NCBI GenBank assembly: GCA_964393275.1
Contig: CAYMTA010000034.1
Span: 1 to 44,224 of the forward strand
DNA from: SLRI01 sp964393275
Lineage (GTDB): Bacteria; Pseudomonadota; Alphaproteobacteria; Geminicoccales; Geminicoccaceae
Length of the DNA stretch: 44,224 nucleotides
Direction: 5' to 3'
In this document: one piece after another, positions 1 to 11,086 of the stretch
How positions within the stretch are numbered: position 1 is the stretch's first letter
How the letters are laid out: each line of letters starts with the position of its first letter
The notes under the pieces: model-generated
What the model was told of the DNA's origin: nothing
The model's database searches: none
The model's input: only the letters and a program-made list of their open reading frames with translations
Program-made: the position numbers and the translations under genes

Positions 1-2547
<2,547 letters not shown>

Positions 2548-2630
2548 GATCCCGTCTTTCCCTTCGCGATCCCTCGTGCGAGCGGATCAGCCAATGGCGA
2601 CCCCATGGGCATCGCCTTCTCGTGGATTCT

Positions 2631-2658
2631 ATGTGGGGAGAGGGTCCGGCCGTGCAAG
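2631..2658 (-). promoter_or_regulatory. Sigma-32 (RpoH)-like promoter of clpB
   Basis: On the minus strand CTTGCAC is followed after 13 bases by CCCCACAT. The classical RpoH consensus is CTTGAAA, 13-15 bases, CCCCATNT, so the spacing is right and the -10 box matches at 7 positions. The start codon of clpB lies about 85 bases downstream. clpB is a standard RpoH target, which supports the call. No experimental start is known here. Confidence 0.6.
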
Positions 2659-2683
2659 TCGAGCCACGGGGCGTCACGCCCGC

Positions 2684-3415
2684 CTACAGGTCCCTTCGGA
2701 CGATGCGGCTGCGGCCCGTGGCGACCACCAGCCGCCAGTCGTGATCGACCGACAGGACGGCCTTGCTCATGACCGTGCGCGTGCCTGGATCGCCGCCCTC
2801 GACCACCGCACCTTCTGCCTCGAGCAGCGCTGCCAGGAGCAGGCCGGCGCTCGCCGTCCCCGGGCCGATGATCACGCGCTCGACCCGAAAGCGGGCCGCC
2901 GCCGGCCGCACGGGCTCCCGCACGCGCTCGCCATCGCCGCGCACGGTCTCGATGGCGAGGTCGGCCCTCGACGTCAAGAGCTCCGCCGCCTGGCGCATGC
3001 GCTCGATGTCGCCGCCGCCATTCGCCCGAAGGTCGACCGTGAACGGCTGCCCCTCGTCGAGCAGCGCCAGGGTTGCCGCCAGCTCCGGCCGCACCTTGCG
3101 ACCGAATCCGTCGATCGTGATGGTCGAGCCGGCAAGCCGCACCGAAGGCCGGGTGGCTGCCCAGCGGATGGTGTCGGTATCCTGATGCGGTGCCGGCGCG
3201 AGGCGAGCGAGCGTCGGTGCAGCCTCGACCAGATGCCGGGCGAGGCAGAGCCGATCCGCCTCGCCGCACGCCGCCCGGGCCTCCAGCAAGGGCCCGGCGA
3301 GCGCCGGCTGGGCGGCCGCGACCTGGCGGGCGAGCCGCTCCGTGCCGGTCTCGGCCCCGGCCGTGCCGGCGCTCCAGCAGAGGGCCAGGGCCAGCAGCCG
3401 GGCACCCGCCCTCAA
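2684..3415 (-). CDS. Secreted S41 (C-terminal protease)-like protein
   Basis: This 243-residue protein starts with a signal peptide (ALALCWSAGTAGAE, cleavage likely after AGA). The middle contains VDLRANGGGD, the typical S41 peptidase strand and oxyanion-region motif. It is followed by IGPGTASAG, matching the TASA motif that holds the catalytic serine of tail-specific proteases. The usual catalytic lysine lies about 25 residues after that serine. Here the only nearby lysine (in VMSK) is 29 residues after, so it is displaced or the protein is inactive. No PDZ domain is visible and the protein is short for the family. The start is TTG at 3415, chosen because GAGGG lies 8 bases before it. It sits 10 bases after the stop of the propeller gene, so the two are probably cotranscribed. 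Confidence 0.7.
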   Translation of the reverse strand: MRAGARLLALALCWSAGTAGAETGTERLARQVAAAQPALAGPLLEARAACGEADRLCLARHLVEAAPTLARLAPAPHQDTDTIRWAATRPSVRLAGSTITIDGFGRKVRPELAATLALLDEGQPFTVDLRANGGGDIERMRQAAELLTSRADLAIETVRGDGERVREPVRPAAARFRVERVIIGPGTASAGLLLAALLEAEGAVVEGGDPGTRTVMSKAVLSVDHDWRLVVATGRSRIVRRDL

Positions 3416-3425
3416 GGACAGACCC

Positions 3426-4607
3426 TCAATGGCAGTAGTTCAACGCACCCATCATATGAGCGCCCCAGGGCTCGCTGCCGACGCCGCCGATGCGCCCTAT
3501 GACCTCGCGCTTCCGCACGTCGACCACCGCGACCTCGTCGCTGCCGGAAAGCGCCACGTACAGCATCGTGCCATCGGGCGTCACCACGCCGGTCTCGGGC
3601 ACGCCCGGCAGGGCGATCTCGCCGACCCGCTCCATGGTCACCAGATCGAGCACCACCAGCTTCTCGTCGCCGCGGCTGATGACGAAGGCCGTGGTCTCGA
3701 ACCAGCCCGTGTTGACGCCGGTCATGTCGGCGGCGCCCTCGAAGCGGGCGACCTCCTCGAGCGTCGAGGTCGAAACCACCGAGATCGTCTCGTCGCCATT
3801 GTTGGGCACGATCATGTAGCGGCTGTCGGCGGTGGTGTAGGCCCGCCACGGCAGCGCGCCGAGCTCGAGCGTCTTGATCACCGCCTGGGTGCGCAGATCG
3901 ATCACCGCCATGGCGTCACCCTCGCCATAGGCGGCGAAGCCGAGCCGGCCGTCGACGGTGCGGGTGACGTTGATGATGCCCTGGTGCTCCTCGCCCACGG
4001 CACCGGTGGCGGCCACCTGCTGCGGCTCGCCTACCTGGATCTCGTTGATCACCTTCGCTTGGGCGACGTCGATGACGCTCACCACGTCGGCGCCGAGATT
4101 GCCGACATAGAGCAGGCTGCCGTCCGGGCTGAAGGTCATGTTGTGCGGCTGGTAGAGGCCGTCCACCCGCGCCAGCTCGCGGTCCAGGGCGAGCGACACG
4201 AAGGAGATGGTGCCGGCGCCGATATTGCCGACGGCCGCCATGTCGCCGGCGGGCGAGAGCTCCATGTGCTCGGGCTCGTGGCCGAGGGAGACGGTCTGGA
4301 GCGGCCCGAGGGTCGCGAGATCGACGATCGAGACGGTGTCGTCGGCGGTGTTGCTCGCCAGGAGCTTCATGGTCACATCGGAGATCACCACCTGATGCGG
4401 CACGTTGCCGACCGGAATGCGCGCGGCGACGCTGTTGGTCCGGGTGTCGATCACGGCGATGTCGGCCGAGCTGCGGTTCGCGACGAAGACGTAGTGGCCG
4501 AGATTATCGAGCGCCGCTGCCGGTTGCGGCAAGGCCACTGCTGCCGCGAGGACGGCACCGGACAGGAAGGCTGCCGGGAAATGGCGGGTGAACGGGCGAG
4601 ACGACAT
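3426..4607 (-). CDS. Periplasmic YVTN-family beta-propeller repeat protein
   Basis: The 393-residue product has a signal peptide (LSGAVLAAAVALPQPAAA) and then repeated blades of about 40 residues. These include VFVANRSSADIAVIDTRTN, LLYVGNLGADVVSVIDV and MLYVALSGSDEVAVVDVRK. This is the YVTN/YncE-type seven-bladed propeller, whose members bind ligands or partner proteins in the periplasm. No catalytic motif is visible. The ATG at 4607 is preceded by AAGGGGAG at good spacing, so it is preferred over upstream in-frame codons, which would give an N-terminus without signal character. It is the first gene of a pair with the S41-like gene 10 bases downstream. The C-terminus ends NYCH. Substrate is unknown. 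Confidence 0.85.
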   Translation of the reverse strand: MSSRPFTRHFPAAFLSGAVLAAAVALPQPAAALDNLGHYVFVANRSSADIAVIDTRTNSVAARIPVGNVPHQVVISDVTMKLLASNTADDTVSIVDLATLGPLQTVSLGHEPEHMELSPAGDMAAVGNIGAGTISFVSLALDRELARVDGLYQPHNMTFSPDGSLLYVGNLGADVVSVIDVAQAKVINEIQVGEPQQVAATGAVGEEHQGIINVTRTVDGRLGFAAYGEGDAMAVIDLRTQAVIKTLELGALPWRAYTTADSRYMIVPNNGDETISVVSTSTLEEVARFEGAADMTGVNTGWFETTAFVISRGDEKLVVLDLVTMERVGEIALPGVPETGVVTPDGTMLYVALSGSDEVAVVDVRKREVIGRIGGVGSEPWGAHMMGALNYCH

Positions 4608-4770
4608 CGACAGACTCCCCTTGATGAGCATCGACCATGCCGCGGCCGAACCCGGCATTTGCTCCGACCCGGCGCGCCCCGTGCCGAGCCATCGCCGAAG
4701 CCGTCGTGCAACCACATCGAGGCCGTTCTGGCCGATCGTCCGGGATGTGTAAAGCGCGCCCGGCGGCAGC

Positions 4771-7700
4771 TCACGCGTTCGGCTTGTCGACCACCCTCGC
4801 CGGTGCGCCGCGCACCCGCTCGCGCAGGCCCTGCACGAAGACGTAGAGCGGCGGGATGATGATGATGCCGATGAAGGTCGCCGCCAGCATGCCGCCCATG
4901 ACCACCATGCCGAGCGCCACCCGGCTGGCCGCCCCCGCACCCGTGGCCAGCACCAAAGGCAGGATGCCGAGGATGAAGCTGAACGCGGTCATCAGCACGG
5001 CCCGAAAGCGGATTCGCGCCGCGTCCGCCGCGGCCTCCTGGATCGGCCGCCCCTCCTCGCGCAATTGCTTGGCGAACTCGACGATCAGGATGGCGTTCTT
5101 GCTGGCGAGGCCGATCTGCATGACGAGGCCGATCTGCGTGTAGACATTGTTGTCGAGCCCGACCCCCCAGGTCAGCGCCAGCCCGCCGACCCCGGCGATG
5201 GTGACCGAGAGGATGACAGAGAGCGGCACGGTCCAGCTCTCGTACTGCGCCACCAGGAAGAGATAGACGAAGAGCAGCGCCAGAAGCAGGATGATCGCCG
5301 CCTCGCCGCCGGCCTGGACCTCCTGGAAGGTGGTGCCGGTCCAGTCGATGGCGAAGCCCTGCGGCAGCGCCGTGGCCTCGACCTCGCGCAACGCGGCAAT
5401 GCCGTCACCGGTGCTGCCGACCGGCGTGACATTGACGCTGGCCGAGCGGAAGAGGTTGAAGCGGCGGGTCGCTTCGGGGCCGAGGACCGGCTGCACCGTC
5501 AGCAGGGCGCCGAGCGGCACCATCTCGCCCGAATCATTGCGGACATGCAGGGCGGAGATGTCGCTCGGGGTCATGCGAAAGGGTGCCTCGGCCTGCAGGA
5601 AGACCCGGTAGGTTCGGCCGAAGAGGTTGAAATCGTTGATGTAGAGCGTGCCGAGATTGGCCTGCAGCGTGGTGAACAGGTCGTTGATCCGCACGCCCAG
5701 GGTCTCGGCCTTGTCGCGGTCTATGTCGAGGAAGAGCTGCGGCGTCTGCGCCGAGAAGGTCGAGAAGGCGCTGGCGATGTCCGGGTGCTCGTTGGCCCGC
5801 AGGATGAACCCCTGCAGCGCCCGGGCGAGCTCGTCGGGCGGGCGGCCGCCGAGGTCCTGAAGCTCCATCTCGATCCCGCCCGCCGTGCCGAGGCCCTGGA
5901 TCGGCGGTGCCGGAAAGGCGAAGACGCTCGCCTGCGGCAGCGCCAGAAGCTGCGGCTGCAGGCGGCGGATCACGCCCCCGACGCTGTGCTCCCGGCCGGG
6001 ACGGTCGTCCCAGTCCTCGAGGATGGCGATCGCCAGCCCGCCGCTCGAGCGCGGGCCGGCGAGCAGGCTGAAGCCGGCGACCGACAGCACGTGCGCCACG
6101 TCCTCGTCGGCGAGCAGGATCTTCTCGACCTCCGTCAGCGTGGCCTCGGTCCGCCCGAGCGAGGCGGCATCGGGCAGGGAGATGTCGATGAAGAAGGCGC
6201 CGTTGTCCTCGTACGGAATGAAGCCGGTCGGCACCACCCTCAGGAGCCAGAAGGTGCCGAGACCGGCGGCGACGACGATCAGGACGGCCACGAACGCCCA
6301 CCGGCCGAGCACCGTGACCACGCGCCCGTAGCCGTTGCGGGTCGTGTCGAGGAAGGTGAAGAACCAGCGCAACGGGCCGCGCGGCGTGCCCGACGGGCGC
6401 AGCAGGAGGGCGCACATCGCCGGGCTGAGCGTCAGCGCCACCAGGGACGAGATCACCACCGACACCGAGATGGTCACCGCGAACTGCAGATAGAGCTGGC
6501 CGGTGATGCCCGGCAGGAAGGCGGTGGGCACGAAGACGGCGAGCAGCACCAGGGTCGTCGCGACCACCGGCCCCGTCACCTGCACCATCGCCTTCCGCGC
6601 CGCGTCGGCCGCGGAGAGCTTCTCGTCGTCGATCAGCCGCTGGGTGTTCTCGACCACGACGATGGCGTCGTCGACGACGATGCCGATCGCCAGGATCAAC
6701 CCGAACATCGAGATGGTGTTGATCGACATCCCGGCGGCCAGCAGGACCGCGAACGTGCCGATCAGCGAGACCGGGATGGCCAGGGTCGGCACCAGCGTGG
6801 CGCGCCAGTCGCCGAGGAAAAGGAAGGTGACCAGGATGACCAGGCCCAGCGCCTGGAACAGCGTGACCACCACCTCGCGCATGCTGATCCGCACGAAATC
6901 GGTGGTGTCGTAGAGAATGGAGTATTCGACATCGTCCGGAAAGCGCTCGGCGAGCCGGTCGAGCGCCGCGTAGACCGCGTCGGCGGTGGCCAGCGCATTG
7001 GCGCCGGGCGAGAGGTAGATGCCCAGCATGGCGGTCGGCGAGCCGTCGATGAACGCGGCGGCGTCGTAGTTTTGCGCACCGAGCTCGATCCGGGCGACAT
7101 CGCCGAGCCGCACCACCGAGCCGTCCGGGTTGGCGCGCACCAGGATTTGCGCGAACTCGGCCGGATCGGACAGCCGGCCCTGCGCCTGCAGCGTGTAGGT
7201 GAAGGCCCGCCCCTCGTTGCCCGGTGGCGCGCCGATCCGCCCGGCGGCGGCCTGCACGTTCTGCTGGCGGATCGCTGCCGCCACCTCACCCTCGCTGACC
7301 GCGAGCGCCGTCATCACCTGCGGATCGAGCCAGATGCGCATCGAGTAGGCCTGGGACCCGAACTGGCTCGCGTCGCCGACGCCGGGCAGCCGGACCATCA
7401 CGTCGCGCAGGTTGATCTCCATGTAGTTGGAGAGGAACAGGCGATCGAAGCTGCCCTCGGGCGAGAGCAGGTTGACGACCATCAGCATGCTGGTCGACTG
7501 CTTCTTCACGGTCACGCCTTGCCCCGTCACCTCGGGCGGCAATTGCGGTGCCGCCAGCGCCACGCGGTTCTGCACGTTGACGGCAGCGATGTCCGGATCG
7601 GTGCCGACCGCGAAGGTGATGGCGAGCGAGTAGCCGCCGTCATTGCTGCTGGTCGAGGTCATGTAGAGCATGTCGTCGACGCCGTTGACCTCGGCCTCGA

Positions 7701-7896
7701 TCGGTGCCGCCACGGTCTCTGTCACCACCTCGGCGCTGGCACCCGGATAGCTCGCCGTCACCTGGACCTGCGGCGGCACGATCTCCGGAAACTCGGCCAC
7801 CGGCAGCACCTGCATGGCGATCAGGCCGGCGATCACGATGACCACCGAGATGACCATGGCGAAGCGGGTGTTCGTGATGAAGAAGGCGGAGAGCAT
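4771..7896 (-). CDS. RND efflux pump inner-membrane permease (HAE1/AcrB type)
   Basis: At 1041 residues this is full length for AcrB/MexB-type hydrophobe-amphiphile exporters, proton antiporters in the inner membrane. It has the usual two halves, each a transmembrane helix, a large periplasmic loop and further helices. The proton-relay aspartates are visible in GIVVDDAIVVVEN (TM4), and the relay lysine in ASKNAILIVEFAKQ (TM10). The N-terminus MLSAFFITNTRFAMVISVVIV is typical of the family. It starts 6 bases after the membrane-fusion gene stops, so the pair is an operon. No TolC-like outer-membrane partner is in the window; it presumably uses one encoded elsewhere. Substrates cannot be told from sequence. 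Confidence 0.95.
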   Translation of the reverse strand: MLSAFFITNTRFAMVISVVIVIAGLIAMQVLPVAEFPEIVPPQVQVTASYPGASAEVVTETVAAPIEAEVNGVDDMLYMTSTSSNDGGYSLAITFAVGTDPDIAAVNVQNRVALAAPQLPPEVTGQGVTVKKQSTSMLMVVNLLSPEGSFDRLFLSNYMEINLRDVMVRLPGVGDASQFGSQAYSMRIWLDPQVMTALAVSEGEVAAAIRQQNVQAAAGRIGAPPGNEGRAFTYTLQAQGRLSDPAEFAQILVRANPDGSVVRLGDVARIELGAQNYDAAAFIDGSPTAMLGIYLSPGANALATADAVYAALDRLAERFPDDVEYSILYDTTDFVRISMREVVVTLFQALGLVILVTFLFLGDWRATLVPTLAIPVSLIGTFAVLLAAGMSINTISMFGLILAIGIVVDDAIVVVENTQRLIDDEKLSAADAARKAMVQVTGPVVATTLVLLAVFVPTAFLPGITGQLYLQFAVTISVSVVISSLVALTLSPAMCALLLRPSGTPRGPLRWFFTFLDTTRNGYGRVVTVLGRWAFVAVLIVVAAGLGTFWLLRVVPTGFIPYEDNGAFFIDISLPDAASLGRTEATLTEVEKILLADEDVAHVLSVAGFSLLAGPRSSGGLAIAILEDWDDRPGREHSVGGVIRRLQPQLLALPQASVFAFPAPPIQGLGTAGGIEMELQDLGGRPPDELARALQGFILRANEHPDIASAFSTFSAQTPQLFLDIDRDKAETLGVRINDLFTTLQANLGTLYINDFNLFGRTYRVFLQAEAPFRMTPSDISALHVRNDSGEMVPLGALLTVQPVLGPEATRRFNLFRSASVNVTPVGSTGDGIAALREVEATALPQGFAIDWTGTTFQEVQAGGEAAIILLLALLFVYLFLVAQYESWTVPLSVILSVTIAGVGGLALTWGVGLDNNVYTQIGLVMQIGLASKNAILIVEFAKQLREEGRPIQEAAADAARIRFRAVLMTAFSFILGILPLVLATGAGAASRVALGMVVMGGMLAATFIGIIIIPPLYVFVQGLRERVRGAPARVVDKPNA

Positions 7897-7902
7897 CGGA
7901 TC

Positions 7903-9018
7903 TCAGCCCTCGTCGGTGTCGGCGGCGCTGGGTGCGACGAGCATCCCCGGCCGCACCTTCTGCAGCCCCTCGACGATCACCGTCTGGCCCTCCTCGAGGC
8001 CGCCCTCGACGATCCAGTCGGTGTCGACCCGCTCGCCCAGCGCCACCCGCGCCTCCCGCACCCGGTTGTCGCTGTCGACGACGAGAACGAAGGTGCCGGC
8101 CTGGTCCTGCTGCACCGCGATTTGCGGAATGACCAGGGCCCGCGTCGGCTCGGCCGTGCGGACCAGCACCGTGACGAACTGCCCCGGCAGGAGGAGCCCG
8201 TCTTCATTGGCGAAGCTCGCCCGAACCGTGATCGTGCTGGTCGTCGGGCTGACCTGCGGGTCGAAGAAGGCGAACGTGCCCGGCTCGTCGAGAACCGAGC
8301 CGTCGGCCAGCCGAAGGAACGGCTGGTAGTGGCTCTCGGGCTCGTCCTGCGCCCGGCGCACCGCGAGCAGCGCGCGGTCGGTCACCGGCATCGCGACATA
8401 GATCGGATCGAGCTGCACCAGCCGGGCCAGGGGACCGTTGTTCGGCCCGACCACCGCCCCCCTGGCGAAGGCCGCCCGGCCGATCCGCCCGGCGAAGGGG
8501 GCGTGGATCTCGGTATAGCCGAGCTCGAGCTTGGCCTGACGAAGCGCCGCCACGGCGGCGTCGCGCGCCGCCCGGGCCTCGTCCTCGGAGGCGGTGGCCT
8601 CGTCGAGCCGCGCCTGCGGCTGCGCGTTGCGCCGCACCAGCTCCGCCATCCGCTCGCGCTGCTGCTGGGCGTTCAGGAGCGTCGCCGCCATGCGCTCGAC
8701 ATCGGCGGTGCGCGCCGCCACGGCGATCTCGTAAGGCTCGCGCTCGATCTGGAAGAGCAGCTGGTCCGCCTCGACCGCGGCACCCTCGGCGAAATCACGC
8801 TCGACCAGGAAGCCCTTGACCCGCGCCTCGAGATCGACCGCGTTGATCGCCTCGACGCGGGCCACCAGCTCCAGCGTCGGCGTCACGTCGCGGCGCGCCG
8901 CCGGCGCCACGCCGACGCCCGGCGGCGGCGCGGCCGCGGCATCGCCGGGCGTCTCGTCGCAGCCGGCGAGTGCGATGACCGCCAGGATGACGGGAATACC
9001 GATAATGCGCCGAAGCAA
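7903..9018 (-). CDS. RND efflux periplasmic adaptor (membrane fusion protein), lipoprotein
   Basis: The 371-residue adaptor links the RND permease to an outer-membrane channel. The N-terminus has a lipoprotein signal with lipobox LAGC (Cys at about residue 20), so it is probably lipid-anchored in the inner membrane. It then has the lipoyl/barrel-sandwich hybrid halves (VDLEARVKGFLVERDFAEGAAV; IHAPFAGRIGRAAFARGA). An alpha-helical hairpin rich in Arg, Glu and Ala lies between them, and the beta-barrel and membrane-proximal domains follow. The start codon is TTG at 9018, forced by the signal peptide: no ATG or GTG in frame gives a sensible N-terminus. It lies 61 bases after prmC in the same direction, so it may be read through from prfA-prmC. 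Confidence 0.92.
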   Translation of the reverse strand: MLRRIIGIPVILAVIALAGCDETPGDAAAAPPPGVGVAPAARRDVTPTLELVARVEAINAVDLEARVKGFLVERDFAEGAAVEADQLLFQIEREPYEIAVAARTADVERMAATLLNAQQQRERMAELVRRNAQPQARLDEATASEDEARAARDAAVAALRQAKLELGYTEIHAPFAGRIGRAAFARGAVVGPNNGPLARLVQLDPIYVAMPVTDRALLAVRRAQDEPESHYQPFLRLADGSVLDEPGTFAFFDPQVSPTTSTITVRASFANEDGLLLPGQFVTVLVRTAEPTRALVIPQIAVQQDQAGTFVLVVDSDNRVREARVALGERVDTDWIVEGGLEEGQTVIVEGLQKVRPGMLVAPSAADTDEG

Positions 9019-9079
9019 GGCTCGGGGCCCTTTCGCGTTCGATGAGAAGCAGGACGAAACCAGCCATGCCCTACCCGGA

Positions 9080-9937
9080 TCACGGGGCCGGGGAAAGCTC
9101 CATCGCCCGCCGGCCGATCACGACCCGCGCCCGGCCGGCGAGATCGGCGCGCACGCCCACCTCGCCCAGCCCGGCCGATCGGACGAGATCCGTGACCGCC
9201 GGCGCCTGCGCCCAGCCGATCTCGAGAGCAAGGAGCCCGCCCGGGCGAAGGGCCAGGGCGGCCGCACCGACGATCGCCCGATAGGCATCCAGCCCATCCC
9301 GGCCGGCGATCAACGCCGCCTCGGGCTCGTGGCGGGTCTCCGCGTCGCGCACCTCGCCGCTGCCGATATAAGGCGGGTTGGCGACGATCAGATCGAAGGG
9401 GCCGGCGAGAGCCTCGAGCCAGTCGCCCTGGACCAGCGCCGCCCGCCGCTCGAGCCCGAGCGCCGCCCGGTTCAGAACCGCATAGCCGAGCGCCGCCCCG
9501 GAGCGATCGACGCCGATGCCGAAGGCGGCGGGGTAGAGGTCGAGCAGCGTCAAAAGGAGGCAGCCGGAGCCGGTGCCGAGATCGACCAGCCGGAGCGCCG
9601 CTCGCCGGTCCGGCAAGGCCTCGAGCACCGCCTCGACGAGCGTCTCGGTCTCCGGCCTCGGCACCAGCACGCCGGGCCCGACCGCGAAATCCCGCCCCCA
9701 GAACTCGCGCCTTTTCAGAATGTAGGCCATGGGCTCGCGTGCGGCACGCCGCGCCGCCAGGGCGAGCGTCGCCGCCCCCTCGACCGGCCAATCGGGGTGG
9801 CACAACTGCGCCGTCCGGTCGAGTCCGGTGGCCGCCTCGACCAGAAGCCGCGCCTCGGCCCGCGCCTCTGCGATTCCGGCCGCGCGCAGCCGGCTCGCCA
9901 CCAGGGTGACCAGCTCGCCGACCTTGGTGCCGCTCAC
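9080..9937 (-). CDS. prmC: Peptide chain release factor N5-glutamine methyltransferase
   Basis: PrmC (HemK) methylates the glutamine of the GGQ motif in release factors RF1 and RF2, using S-adenosylmethionine. The protein is 285 residues, the usual length. It has an N-terminal helical domain and a Rossmann methyltransferase domain with VDLGTGSGCLLL (SAM binding) and VANPPYIG, the NPPY catalytic motif that binds the glutamine side chain. The GTG start (9937-9935) overlaps the TGA of prfA (9936-9934) as GTGA, so translation is coupled to that of its substrate, RF1. This prfA-prmC pairing is widespread in bacteria. Confidence 0.96.
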   Translation of the reverse strand: MSGTKVGELVTLVASRLRAAGIAEARAEARLLVEAATGLDRTAQLCHPDWPVEGAATLALAARRAAREPMAYILKRREFWGRDFAVGPGVLVPRPETETLVEAVLEALPDRRAALRLVDLGTGSGCLLLTLLDLYPAAFGIGVDRSGAALGYAVLNRAALGLERRAALVQGDWLEALAGPFDLIVANPPYIGSGEVRDAETRHEPEAALIAGRDGLDAYRAIVGAAALALRPGGLLALEIGWAQAPAVTDLVRSAGLGEVGVRADLAGRARVVIGRRAMELSPAP

Positions 9938-11016
9938 GAAAGCTCGGCGAGCCGGGCCGCCTGGTCCTCGGCGATCAGGGCGTCGATCACCTCGGAGAGC
10001 GCCTCGCCGGCCAGGATCTGGTCGAGCTTGTAGAGGGTCAGGTTGATCCGGTGGTCGGTCACCCGGCCTTGCGGAAAATTATAGGTCCGGATGCGCTCCG
10101 AGCGGTCGCCCGAGCCGACCTGCCCCTTGCGCTCGGCCGAGCGCTCCGCCGCCAGCCTCGAGCGCTCCAGCTCGAAGAGCCGCGCCTTCAGGACCTTCAT
10201 CGCCTTCGCCCGGTTCTTGTGCTGCGACTTCTCGTCCTGCATGGCGACCGCGATGCCGGTCGGCAGATGGGTGATGCGCACCGCGCTCTCGGTCCGGTTG
10301 ACGTGCTGGCCGCCCGCCCCCGAAGCCCGATAGACGTCGACCCGAAGATCGCCCTCGTCGAGCTCGAGGTCGACATCCTCGGCCTCCGGCAGCACCGCCA
10401 CGGTGGCGGCGGAGGTGTGGATGCGCCCGCCCGTCTCGGTCACCGGCACCCGCTGCACGCGGTGCACCCCCGCCTCGAACTTGAGCCGGGCGAACACGCC
10501 CCGCCCCTGGACCTCGGCCACCAGGTCCTTGAGCCCGCCGATCTCGGTCTCGCTCAGGCTGAGGATCTCGGTGCGCCAGCCCTGGGCCTGCGCGTAGCGC
10601 TCGTACATCCGCCAGAGGTCGCCGGCGAAGAGCGCCGCCTCGTCGCCGCCGGTGCCGGCGCGAATCTCGAGGATGGCGCTGGCATCGTCCGCGGCGTCCC
10701 GGGGCAGCAGGAGAAGCTGCAGCTCGCGCTCGAGCAGCGGCAGCCGTCCCTCGAGACCGGCGAGCTCGTCCCGCGCCAGGCCGCGCATCTCGGGCTCGGT
10801 CAGGGGATCGTCGAGCATCTCCCCGAGACCCTCGATCTCGGCCAGCACCGCCCGGTAACGCTCGATGCCCGCGACGATCGGCTCGAGCTCGGCGAGCTCG
10901 CGGCCGAGCCCGGCATAGTCGCCGCCGCCCGCCGCCATCAGCGCCGCCAGCTCGTCGCGCCGGGCGAGGATGGCGTCGAGCTTCGGCTCGAGCCCGTTGC
11001 TCTGCCTTGTCGTCAT
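9934..11016 (-). CDS. prfA: Peptide chain release factor 1
   Basis: RF1 recognises UAA and UAG and triggers peptide release on the ribosome. From the ATG at 11016 the product is 360 residues, the classic RF1 length. An upstream in-frame extension to 11067 is not supported by homology. The peptidyl-transferase motif is visible in SGAGGQHVNRTESAVRITHLP (the GGQ lies in RASGAGGQHVN). The N-terminal coiled coil and the conserved EIRAGTGGDEAALFAGDL block are intact. It is cotranscribed with prmC through a GTGA overlap. It lies 70 bases downstream of the Na/phosphate transporter gene on the same strand. Confidence 0.97.
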   Translation of the reverse strand: MTTRQSNGLEPKLDAILARRDELAALMAAGGGDYAGLGRELAELEPIVAGIERYRAVLAEIEGLGEMLDDPLTEPEMRGLARDELAGLEGRLPLLERELQLLLLPRDAADDASAILEIRAGTGGDEAALFAGDLWRMYERYAQAQGWRTEILSLSETEIGGLKDLVAEVQGRGVFARLKFEAGVHRVQRVPVTETGGRIHTSAATVAVLPEAEDVDLELDEGDLRVDVYRASGAGGQHVNRTESAVRITHLPTGIAVAMQDEKSQHKNRAKAMKVLKARLFELERSRLAAERSAERKGQVGSGDRSERIRTYNFPQGRVTDHRINLTLYKLDQILAGEALSEVIDALIAEDQAARLAELS

Positions 11017-11086
11017 GGGAGTTCGCCACCATTCGCTGTCAAAGGCCCGGTTTTCAGCGGAATCCACCGGGCGTCAATGCCGGTGC

